A stretch of 64,000 bases of DNA from Limnephilus marmoratus. Taxonomy: Eukaryota > Arthropoda > Insecta > Trichoptera > Limnephilidae. A program made the translations under genes and the position numbers. Below, one piece after another: positions 42,600-52,002 of this stretch. Location: NCBI GenBank assembly GCA_917880885.1, contig OU862913.1, positions 3,100,001 to 3,164,000 on the forward strand, written 5' to 3'. Position 1 is the first letter of the stretch. Each line of letters starts with the position of its first letter. The notes below the pieces were generated by a model. That model was not told where the DNA came from, did not search any database, and saw nothing but the letters and a program-made list of their open reading frames with translations.

Positions 42600-42985
42600 T
42601 TATTATAAACTCATTTTTTCACATTAGTTCCACACAGGAGGCCCTGCGAAACGTAATTATCATCAGGGCCTAAGTCATCTTTGAGGAAGCTGTGTGGAGG
42701 GTCTTTTCAGGAAAGTAAGGAGAGGAAGTACTGAGTAGGAAAATAATATTATGAGTAGGTAGGAATCTGGGGTCAAAGTATCCAAGACTGACGGGTTTAT
42801 AAATTCATGCCTCCCACTGCTGTGCATGACGATGTTGGAGTACGGCTTGAGACGTCAGAGGGACTTCCTCAACCACTCTCTCCCGATCCGGCCTGCCATG
42901 CAGATGGTGGGCAGACGTGACCACCGCCAAGACCCAGACAAACCTAACCCCCATAAACCCGGGTACTCGGGGTGAACTATGGCAG
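42600..42985 (-). repeat. dispersed LINE/SINE 3' repeat, copy 4
   Basis: cacattagttccacacagg, gggcctaagtcatcttt and gctgtgtggag match 38780-38880; the right part (agacccagacaaacctaac) matches 31740-31770 and 36770-36800. The minus-strand reading is degenerate. Confidence 0.6.
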
Positions 42986-43059
42986 GGTTGTTGGTTATCC
43001 AATAAATTGTTCAGTATAAATTTTACCATAGGTGCCGATGTTTTTACATCACATGTGAC

Positions 43060-43960
43060 CAGCAGTCTTCCAATTAAAAAAAACATGTATGCAAATTCTG
43101 CAGAAATTTATAACTGTCCTCGGAAAGCAAGAAAGGTATCCTTTGACTTGCGTCGGCAGAGGATTTCGAATTGTTACATCATGTTCAGAACATAAAGATT
43201 GATTATTTGTAAATAATAGTAACACAATCTTTCGTTATATTCTAAACACAAAACAGTTTTAAATTAAATCAGTATGCTGAGAATTGAAACCACAATAAGG
43301 ACATGAAAATTATTTTTCTTTGATTCTGAGGCCCATACAAAGTATGGAACTAGATTTTTATAACTGCACTTCAAATAATAGAATGGTTTCCTTCGAAATG
43401 TATTAGCAGATTAATCCACAACTGAAACCTTTAACTTCGGTACAAAAATCTGGTTAAATAAAAAGTGAATCTGTATGCGAACCCACGAATTTAGTTAGTA
43501 TTGCTCTCATAATATGTGTATAGCTTTCCTACGAATTATGAATTTTGCAGATTTTGTTTGAAACAAAAATTTTAAGCAACTCGAACCATTAGAATGGTTT
43601 TCTTCAATCAAATCTCCAAAGTCAGCAATAATATACTAACGCATTTCAGAGATTAATATTCGCAACTGGCATTTCGACAATTCATTCCGACATGAAACTG
43701 GTTTTACAAAAATAGTGAATTTGATTGCCGAGCCTTAATTGATATTACACTCTGAACTCAAAAATAGATTATATCCGACTTTCGGACTTGGAACAGATAG
43801 ATGGTTTCTTTCGAAATTCATAAACAGATGAATCCGCAACAAGAATTTGCATTATGGACACAAAAGTGGTTTTAACATAGGAATAGATCTGAGTAGGAAT
43901 CCACCAACGTGAATTATATTATACTCAGAACACGTGAATGGTTTTTCAACATTTTACAGC
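43060..43960 (-). pseudogene. degenerate C2H2 zinc-finger repeats
   Basis: The same higher-order repeat as at 9690-10700 and 16880-18628, with cattttatgt-like KPF-C-x2-C traces on the minus strand (for example near 43285-43330) and no intact finger. Units carry the recurring phrases aatggttt, tctgtatgc and attttataactgcacttc. Confidence 0.55.
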
Positions 43961-44529
43961 AAATTTTTATCTGTAATATTTTTTTTACTATTTAAGATGT
44001 ACATATATTTACATTGAACAGTTTTATTTTTATACTAATTTAGATTTTTAATGGCAGAAGTGTGGCCATGTATAAAGAAAACACCTCACGCATTTTTCCT
44101 TTCTGAATAGAGTTGCCATCAATACTGACATATTTTTTAATATTAATTTCATTAGGTATCGTATAATAATTAGAAATTAAAGTAAAACTTAACAATTTTG
44201 GAACACTTATTAATTCGTATCTAAACTTGTTTCTTATAACAAAGGTGCAGACGTATAAGCACATACCTGTCAGCTGTGTTATAATAATCTCTGGGTTTTG
44301 TAATAATCACGTTAAAAAGGTGATTTCGGCACGCCGCACTAAAAGTGTTCGCGGGCCGTATCAAAAGTGTTCGCGGGCCGTATCAAAAGGTTCGCAGGCC
44401 GCAGGTTCCCAACCTCGGTTGTGGCGGATATTAACGAACTACTCAGAAAGCGACTCAATGTTTGAGATACTACTTTAGAATTGTAAAGGGTACATACATA
44501 TACAACACTCAATTATCTCGAACCTATAA

Positions 44530-45026
44530 AGCGGGCTACAGACCTTCAGTTTTAACTGTACAGTTTAACTGTACAGTCGAACTGTACAGATAAATCGTTA
44601 GGTGTGTAGGACAAAAGTTGAACTGTACAGTTTAACTGAGATCTAATCAAAATACGAATAGGTAAACCTGTACAGTTAGAACTGAACACAGTTAAAACAG
44701 ACAGTGTGTAGTCGAAAACTGTACAGTTTCGTCAGTTTTGTCGCAGTTTCTTTTAATACACTCATTAAATTAATCTCTTTTAATACAAATATTTAATTTA
44801 ATTTTAATTTCTCTTTTATTTTTCTTTTAATATACTCAGTTTCTTTTAATACATCTCTAGCCCTGTAACGGCTAAAGGGTCGTCTATGGAGGCCATTGTT
44901 GATAAAAACTGAAAGATTTCGCTGTTTTACTTGAATGTGTGTAGGCTTTATGGACCTACGATTTATCTGTACAGTTCGACTGTACAGTTAAACTGTACAG
45001 TTAAAACTGAAGGTCTGTAGCCCGCT
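44530..45026. mobile_element. 497-bp Harbinger-like MITE with palindromic ACTGTACAGT arrays
   Basis: Flanked by TAA (44527-44529 and 45027-45029). Inverted ends of at least 70 bp start AGCGGGCTACAGACC and each contain three spaced copies of the palindrome ACTGTACAGT or close variants, then a conserved ATAAATCGT block. No transposase. A 3-bp TAA duplication and long TIRs fit the PIF/Harbinger class. Confidence 0.85.
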
Positions 45027-45619
45027 TAAGGCCAGAGAAAAGATTCTACAATTGTCTATGATTTTATTATTGTCTATGTATAACCTATAAATATTGTTGA
45101 CATGTGCTTTTTTCACTGTCAAAATGTCATCGTGTTTCCAAACCGTGTTTAATCCATGCAGTTAGTTATCGTTCCAGGCTTGTGATAGTTATTGGTAAGT
45201 ACTAATGCTTATATTCAGTTTAAGCACCGGCGTTTATTTTATATTGATTTAGGAACATTGTTTTCTTTTACCCACCTCACTACTCACTAGACAAAGTCTA
45301 TTATAATATTAATCACGCTCTTCATTTTGGTAGCGGCCGTTATCCAAAATCAAACTGAACTATCAATGTTTTTTTTAAATTGGGTAAGGCTTAAATTACG
45401 CCAATCGATTCACTAGGGAATCCTTTTGGTGTTTTGTTAAACGAAAATTGAAATTGTCAATCAGACATCTACCTTTTTCAATATAAGTGTTTCGATAGCA
45501 TTTAAAACATGCATAACCAATATTCGGCTAAAACGATATTGTTAACCCTATAAAAGGTTTGCGTTTACCTGTTTAACTTTCGATATGGATATACAGATTT
45601 AACCAATGATTGATTACGA

Positions 45620-45900
45620 TTATCTCAATTGATTTTAAATGTCAACTCCAAGGTCGAGGTAGTAATAATAAGTATATCCTTATTTCCAAATATGCGTTAT
45701 GCATACGATAAACATTGTTTTAACAAAATATTCCAACCCATCAAAATATTCAAAGGTCACTCAAATTGGAGTTCTGTTAAAACAATATTCTATTTCAGGT
45801 AAGTATATTTGTTTGGGCGTTAAACAATCACCTGCCGCTACCACAGCAGTGCCATAGATCTAAAAAATCCATAAACTCTTTCTCTCAAGATGGAACCATG
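45620..45900 (+). pseudogene. decayed duplicate of the zinc-finger 5' exon region
   Basis: The text from ttatttccaaatatg through attctatttcag to taccacagcagtgccatag matches 46610-46775 (ttatttccttgtttc, attctgtttcag, taccacagcagggccatgg). The start codon is ATA instead of ATG, and the coding part after it is damaged. Confidence 0.65.
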
Positions 45901-46768
45901 GACACACTTTTATTTTTCAAAAAATTATTAACAATCCAAATTATTTTACTAATGAATTTTGAAATTTAATCATAAATGTTTCAAAATTACTAGAGTGAGA
46001 TAGCAACAGTCTACGGTTAATGGTACTGACAGACATGTTCATTAGTAGCATGCCTCTTACTACTAATAAGCTAATGCTACCTTTTAGCATGTGTGTAGCC
46101 CCAAACGAGCATGGCACTGGATTCGCGGGTGGAAAAGGAATTGAGTATGCTCATTTATGAGCATGTGGGTCAGTACCATAATATACGAAAGCATCTACTC
46201 GAACTTTCTTCTTCTTATCCCAGAAATTTTACAACACAGACGCCAGTCATAGTAATATCCATTGTTACTTGTATCGCTTATTGAACAAAAATCAGTTGTG
46301 TACTTCTTCATAAGTCCTGCACTTAATAACACAAATAACATTGGCGGAGCCAATTATTGTAAACACGTCGATACATAATATTGGCAGCATACAGTTTTTA
46401 AATTGCATTAATTAAAATACTCACATCATATGAATGCTTATTTCCGATATTCTGTTAAAAGCGGAATGGCGGATCCGAAATAAGGTAATACCGGTTTATC
46501 TTCAGAGATAGATATTGCATACATTGTATTGAGTTATCTCACTATTGACGGCAATTCCCTCAAACTTTTTCAATTGTCAAATGCCAGCTTAAAATTCAAT
46601 CACGATAATTGTTATTTCCTTGTTTCAAAATGTGAGTTATGTATATGTATAACACTTCAATGTTTTGGCAAAACATTCAATGAAATAAGTTTCCGTTATA
46701 AAAATATTCTGTTTCAGGAATTTATGTTTTGGCTTGAACCAATTACCTAACGCTACCACAGCAGGGCC
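45901..46768. other. upstream DNA of the exon at 46769
   Basis: 46109-46215 has a short open stretch (MALDSRVEKELSMLIYEHVG) that might be a damaged exon, but I do not recognise a domain with confidence. An acceptor (attctgtttcag) near 46718 fits the 5' leader of the exon at 46769. Confidence 0.4.
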
Positions 46769-46925
46769 ATGGATCCACTAAATCCTGTTGAGACTCTTAA
46801 CATCAAAACGGAACCAGGGTCCCAGGAAGAAGGCGGAGATGTAATGCCGTATACTGATATAGATTTAGATCTCCAAGATGTAAAGAAGGAATGTTTGCAA
46901 TATGCGGAGATTACTGAGACAGCCA
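46769..46925 (+). CDS. N-terminal exon of a C2H2-type gene
   Basis: ATG in GCCATGGATCC, 52 codons, then a donor (GCCA/GTAAGT) in phase 1. The product is acidic, with LNIKTEPGSQEEGG, MPYTDIDLDL and DVKKECLQYAE. IKTEP and VKKEC fit the sumoylation consensus. The leader is homologous to that of 32067-32220. No finger exon follows nearby; the next plus-strand finger exon in the right phase is at 63813, beyond a BEL element. This is either an orphan exon or a far-upstream alternative first exon of that gene. Confidence 0.75.
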
Positions 46926-47164
46926 GTAAGTTATATAAAATTAATATATTAAAAATGAAGCATGCTTAATTTGGAATTTTAAATTACTTCATTGAATTTC
47001 TCGCAATAAGTTCCCGATTCCTCAACCTCTTTTAATTTGGGACATGCATTAAGTTACACTTACTATTTTACATCAAAAATGCGTAAATATAGATGGAAGT
47101 AAAAACCTTTCCATTCTTCAAAAGTCCTTCTTGATGCATCGGCCCCTGAAGTAGACAACTGGTG
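46926..47164. other. intron or flank, nothing recognised
   Basis: Short AT-rich stretch after the donor, without coding signal. Confidence 0.5.
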
Positions 47165-47871
47165 TCATTCTTGTATAATAATAATATTTGGATGATTTAT
47201 ATAGCGCCGTTTTTGTGAAAAATCACCTCAAGGGCGCTGTACAAACTTATAATACATTTCTAAAATCTAAAAAATTACAAGCTAGGCAAACAATTATAAA
47301 CAACTTATGGCTAAAAATTGCATACACCGGTTCATTGATCACCGATACGAAAATATATGTACAATATTTTGACCAATGAACGCGATGCTGCCTAAAATTT
47401 AATGTAAACAGGACCATACTTACCTGGGAGGTCGCTTGAAATTAAAACGGTATATTGTCCATTTAAAGAAATTTAGATAGAGTTCACACGCAGAGGACAT
47501 TATTGTGAACACATGTTATTTAATCCTGAAAAATATTTTAATATTAATATGTAATGAATTCTTTGATGAGCGTATTTTGGAAAGTAAAAGCAACATGTAA
47601 AGGTGGGTGGTGCAGTAGTACCTATAAGGATTTGATCTTTCTAAATGTGATTCGTGATGAGACAGATTGATGTGTAAGGAATCGAGAAATTTTAATTCAG
47701 TAAGAAAAGTGTGATTACGACATATCATAGACAATACAAGTATGATACTCTCAGATAGGTATATTTGAAATTACGGGTATGAGAGCCCAAACAGGAAGGT
47801 TTTTAGTTTGGACCTAAACTCTGTTGGGCTTGTTATGCATCTTAACCAGTCAGCAACTTTAGCAGGTATAC

Positions 47872-48987
47872 ACGTTAAAATAACGATAGCAGTCAAGTAC
47901 AATAAGCGTGTTTACACGTCAACGCGTGTGTCTCCATAGAAACCGTTATAACTCCGTTATTGTTTTAGTTACATCCCTAAAATAAACAGCGAAAGGTCGA
48001 TAGTGAATCATGCTGCACATCTCTATTCAAGTTGTCCATAGAAATACATAAAAAAAAAACATTCTGTCAGACGCGCAGTCTGACACATAATTTATGCCGC
48101 CAAATTTCCTACGGGCGCCCGACATTGTTAGTTTTTATTAAATATTTTTATATGAAATGATAAAAAAGTGAAGTGACAAAAGTGTTTATTACACATTTAT
48201 ACAATAGAATAAGTATTGTTGTTTACATAATCTGTGATTTTAGTACTGTTTTCACATCAAAACATCACGTGAGTCATTTTTACCTATTTTTAATGTTGGC
48301 GTTTTAAATTTTAATATTTACAAATGCTAATATTTATTTGTAATATAATTATTTGAAAGCTTATTTTGTAACCTTTCTGAAACAGTTTTTAATATTCGGC
48401 TATGTTCAGAAATGTTTCATTTATAGAGCTTTAATTGTGAAGCGGTAATAATACAAAGTTTTCGTAAAATGTCATTTCGTTTAAAGACATTAAAATTGCA
48501 TATTGGCGATTTTCTGAGGGGTTAATTCCGGAGTTAATTAATACTATGGCACAAAATTATAATTCAGCATATATTTACCCCGCAGCATAAAGAGAAATTA
48601 GAACATAAATACAGCACTAGATTCACGCGCAACGACGGGTTAATAGTTCCGAAATTTAACAATAAGTACGGACAGAGAACGTTTGAATACATCATACCGA
48701 AGATATTTAATTTATTACCTGACACTATAAAGCAATGTAATTCTATGAATAAGGTTGAATATATGGTGAAAAATTGGCTATCGGAAAAAAAAAAAAATTG
48801 TATTGATAATTGATATGTATATTGATATGTATGTTGAATCTGTAGATATAAGATGTAAATTTTAAATGTAAATAATCTATATGTAACTAAAATATAAGCA
48901 CCTGTTGACAAGCCAATTGAATTGGCTTAGCAGGACTTGTTTGTTGATTTTAATATGTATATCTGTTCTTTCAATAAAAAAAAAGGA
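47872..48987 (+). mobile_element. second deleted LINE, plus strand, inserted in the first
   Basis: It ends in AATAAAAAAAAA at 48977-48987. 48590-48812 encodes a LINE RT C-terminus (RFTRNDGLIVPKFNNKYGQR, then PKIFNLLPDTIKQ, then KNWL). The preceding 700 bases are non-coding and may be the 5' UTR, fused to the 3' end by internal deletion. The minus-strand LINE coding sequence resumes on both sides, which fixes the limits to a few bases. Confidence 0.75.
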
Positions 48988-49275
48988 AGTCTATTCCAAG
49001 CCTTAGGCCCGGATACTCCGAAAGCACGATCTCCAAACATAGTATTTGGCTTCCGTTTAGGTTCTATTAGTCTGCCTTTAGCAGATGAAGTTGCTGATCT
49101 AAGGGTTAATTGTCTCGGACCGGTATTTTCCGGGACGCATAATTTTGAGATGTAAGGTGGGGCCATTTCGTTGATTGATTTAAAAACCACCCAGCACAAT
49201 TTGTACTGGATTCTCTCAGGGCACTTGAGCCAGTGAAAGTTATGAAGGTGTTCTGAAATATGCGAATATTTAGAA
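48988..49275 (-). pseudogene. LINE RT C-terminal domain
   Basis: Reads IQYKLCWVVFKSINEMAPPY, then FGDRAFGVSGPKAWNRLP, the usual C-terminal domain of CR1/L2-type ORF2. It continues at 47871-47755 after the inserted element. Confidence 0.85.
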
Positions 49276-49279
49276 ACCC

Positions 49280-50219
49280 TCAGTTATGAGCCTTGTCACC
49301 TGTAATAATGAGTGTATCAGAAAGACCAACTGAAAGTTCCAAAAAACGCGAGAACTCATTATAAAATTCGACAAAGATTGGTTTCGATTCGGGCCTATAC
49401 AGAGTACAGAGCATAAACGACGTTCCTGTAGAAGAGACCCTGCACGCAATATACTTAAACGTGCTAAATGTACCAAGAGTTACTTTAGTTAACCGCAATC
49501 CTTGTCGGGCTATTATCGCTATACCCCCGTGGTTCACATGTGAGATGTTATTTGATGATTCATCGGCACTAGGTCGGGCTTCCTCGAGCACCACATATCC
49601 CAAAGCTTGGAGTCTCTTAATTGAGTACGAGTCACTGTTCTCATGCCAAGTTTCTGTAACGGTAAGGATGTGGAGTTTTTCGTCTCTGAAAACATCATCC
49701 ACCGCCTCTAGTTTGTTATTAAGGGAACGCGCGTTCCAGGAACCAATTGCAAGCTGTCTGCTCTTATAGTTAGCATGCCTTTCTAATCGAATTTCATTGA
49801 AGTTGTAAAAATTATCAAAATCGCGGAGGGAATTATTCGCTAGGTTTTTCTGTTCGCCGGTTGATGCGACTTCTTGAAAACAGTCTACAGACAGAGAGTT
49901 TTTATTATTATTATTATTATTAATTATTGGAACATTTAGTTCCTTCCTGTGTAAGTATTTTGTTCTTTGTCCCCCACGGCAACCTCTATATCTAAATTTC
50001 ACGTTAAGATCACGGGCTAGTTTGTACAAGTTTATTTTTGTGGTCACTAAGGAGTCCCAACAGTGCACTTTCACTTTTAAAACTTAGGAGTGTTGCTCGG
50101 TCATACTTAATAGGAGTGTTTACAATCTGCACTGCATCACTGAGTATTTCGTCACATTTTTCCTTTCCGATGCACACTTGTTTTTTGTTGTCACTATCGG
50201 TATTGTTTAAAGCCAACAT
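49280..50219 (-). pseudogene. LINE ORF2, N-terminal endonuclease part
   Basis: 50219-50010 and 50074-49280 overlap in two frames (shift near 50040) and together give a basic leader, then WNARSLNNKLEAVDDVF, ILTVTETWHE, GGIAIIARQGLR, CTLYRPESKP and LIITGD, motifs of an APE-type endonuclease. Right after LIITGD the sequence switches to RT C-terminal coding at about 49275, so the catalytic core of the RT is deleted. Confidence 0.85.
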
Positions 50220-50689
50220 AGCTTTAAAGATATCCCTAATAAATCACTTCCCGCACTTGACATTGTTCGACGGTCTTTCACTATGCACATGTGGCGAGCG
50301 TCTCTGACCGTAGACGGGTAACTCTCTAACTCTGACCGCTGATCTTGCGTTAACAGTGCTCCTTTGGAACAATATATATATAGAGATTAGAACATTTGAA
50401 AATTTTGTGATCAAACTTGCATTAATCTCAAAACAGCGACACTAAAATTATTTTATTTTTATACACGCAACGTGAAAATTCACGCGAATATTTTAAGCTA
50501 TATTTACACCAGAAAAATTGAAAACTTCTCAAGATTTCCAAAATAAAAATCTTCAATTATCTTATATTCTTCACCTTAAAGTTTCTTATCCAAATTCCCG
50601 TAAATTGATGCTAAATCGGAATCTTTAATCTTTTAAATTTATAGTTTTTATAAAGAGGTTTTGTTGTGTGTCAATGATAACTAACTAAC
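50220..50689. other. LINE 5' flank, nothing else recognised
   Basis: May include the LINE 5' UTR (50220-50345). The remainder is AT-rich with no gene. Confidence 0.45.
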
Positions 50690-50930
50690 CATCACGCCGT
50701 TTCCCCACAGGGGTAGGCAGGGAAGACGGACCGCCGAACAACTCGGTCTTGGCACACACTCTTTGCCTCACTCACATTCATACATCGTCTCATACATACT
50801 CTTCTATTGTTCTGACTTTTGACATGGCCCGTCTCAATTATCTGAATCACTTAATCGTGTCATGTCTTCCTCGGGCGTCCCCGACTTCTTGTTCCATTCA
50901 CATTTGCGTCATATACGTCATATAATACCA
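50690..50930. repeat. RTE-like LINE tail fragment
   Basis: ggggtaggcagggaagacg, then ggcacacactctttgcctc, then ttttgacatgg match 31030-31110 and 31400-31415. Only the tail is present. Confidence 0.5.
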
Positions 50931-51138
50931 CGTCAGCACGAAGACATTTCATATACCTAGCTCCTAAAATATTTAACCTTCTCCCTGAGAACTTAAAAAC
51001 CGAAACCCAACCGCTCACCTTTAAAAAACATTTATCACAATGGACCCTTACAACAAGAAATGATGATTAGAAACGATGTTCCTTAATTCCTTAATTCAAC
51101 AAATAATTAAATTACTATTTCTTATATGTCATATTTTA
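50931..51138 (+). pseudogene. LINE RT C-terminus and 3' UTR, first part
   Basis: Encodes RRHFIYLAPKIFNLLPENLK, then TFKKHLSQW, a LINE RT C-terminus, ending at the stop near 51067. Its 3' UTR is interrupted by the BEL element and probably continues at 62580-62875, which ends in an aaataaataaatat tail. Confidence 0.65.
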
Positions 51139-51143
51139 ATAAC

Positions 51144-51585
51144 TGTTGAAAATTGAGGCTACCGGTGGCAAAAATTGACCTACTACCGCCATCTATGGGT
51201 GGTTTGAGCAAACTCCCATGGGCTGACCATTTCAAATTAATGGTGTGAGTCTCTGCTAGGCTTAGGAATCTGCCTTAGCTGCTAGTTAGTTAGACGCCAT
51301 GTTTGTTGCCCTAGTGTTTGTAAATACTTGCAAAACGTCAAATGTATGGTTTTTGAATTCTTTAAATGTGTGCAGTTTTTACTATAAAAATGCGAGCACC
51401 TGATTATTGTGGCTTCTTTCCTACGCAAAGTTTAACAGTAAAACAACTGCCAGTGTTTTTGGCCCGGTGCATACAATATTAACACCGTTATTTTATACAT
51501 TTTCTACAACATGTCACAGTGAATAAAAAGTGAAGTTTTTTGCAAAAGGAGTTTATTATTTAAAAGGACCCTAACAATTTTAACA
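51144..51585 (+). repeat. BEL 5' LTR
   Basis: 442 bp with inverted ends TGTT...AACA. It has a duplicated TTAG (tagttagttagac) where the 3' LTR has one copy. A TATA-like actataaaaatg lies near 51380, probably the U3 promoter. Confidence 0.95.
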
Positions 51586-51602
51586 TGGGCCTTACGATCC
51601 GG
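51586..51602 (+). promoter_or_regulatory. BEL primer-binding site candidate
   Basis: TGGGCCTTACGATCCGG follows the 5' LTR directly. The leading TGG would pair with a tRNA CCA end. The tRNA is not identified. Confidence 0.5.
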
Positions 51603-52002
51603 ATGGCAATCAGAGGATTGCTAAATTAAAAACAAGAACCAGCTGCCAAAAAACAGATGACCAAAATTAAAATACCGGAATGACAAGGATGAATAAAGGA
51701 AGACCATGAACCGCCACGGAAATGAGATAAGTGTTTAGTTGCCTTCCCACCCGTTCCCACATCCCTTAACACCTATTTAGACCTGTAGTTTTTTAACAAG
51801 ATTAATCCCGTATATATCGTATTGTAAAAAATAAAATCACTACCCACGTAAAGTTTTTATGCAAGTCATGATTATCAATTGATGTTTGAACAATAGGTTC
51901 TCAATTAATAATTGCCAGGAATATTGTCGTTGTTATCTTTCACGCAGGTAGCTTCTCAAATAAATAAATACGCATTGTCGGAACATATTTTATCATAGCA
52001 AA

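Larger units (their letters stand above)
42509..44418 (-). mobile_element. hAT-ended element with decayed zinc-finger array, second copy
   Basis: The left end begins CAGGGGTGGAGAACC. The right end, reverse-complemented, begins CCGAGGTTGGGAACCTGC, close to the terminus at 11553. The stretch 43930-44418 parallels 10690-11553, including duplicated ttcgcgggccg units near the end. A LINE/SINE 3' repeat (42600-42985) is inserted near the left end. The candidate 8-bp flanks do not match well. Confidence 0.55.
47165..50219 (-). mobile_element. internally deleted CR1/L2-like LINE
   Basis: On the minus strand the element starts near an ATG at 50219, keeps an endonuclease domain, jumps to the RT C-terminus, and ends with a long 3' UTR and the tail agcgccctt-gaggtgattt followed by (ATT)n at 47165-47180. 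The RT C-terminus is itself split: AFGVSGPKAWNRLP ends at about 48988 and VADWLRCITSPTEFRSKLK resumes at 47871, with a plus-strand LINE inserted between. The same tail forms short insertions at 35465 and 40345. Confidence 0.82.

Noticed and set aside
46109..46215. MADF-domain exon
   Set aside because: A short stretch looks faintly like the start of such a domain, but the key aromatic and acidic pattern is not clear and no partner exon was seen.
49461..49769. 102-residue plus-strand ORF
   Set aside because: Antisense shadow of the LINE endonuclease frame.
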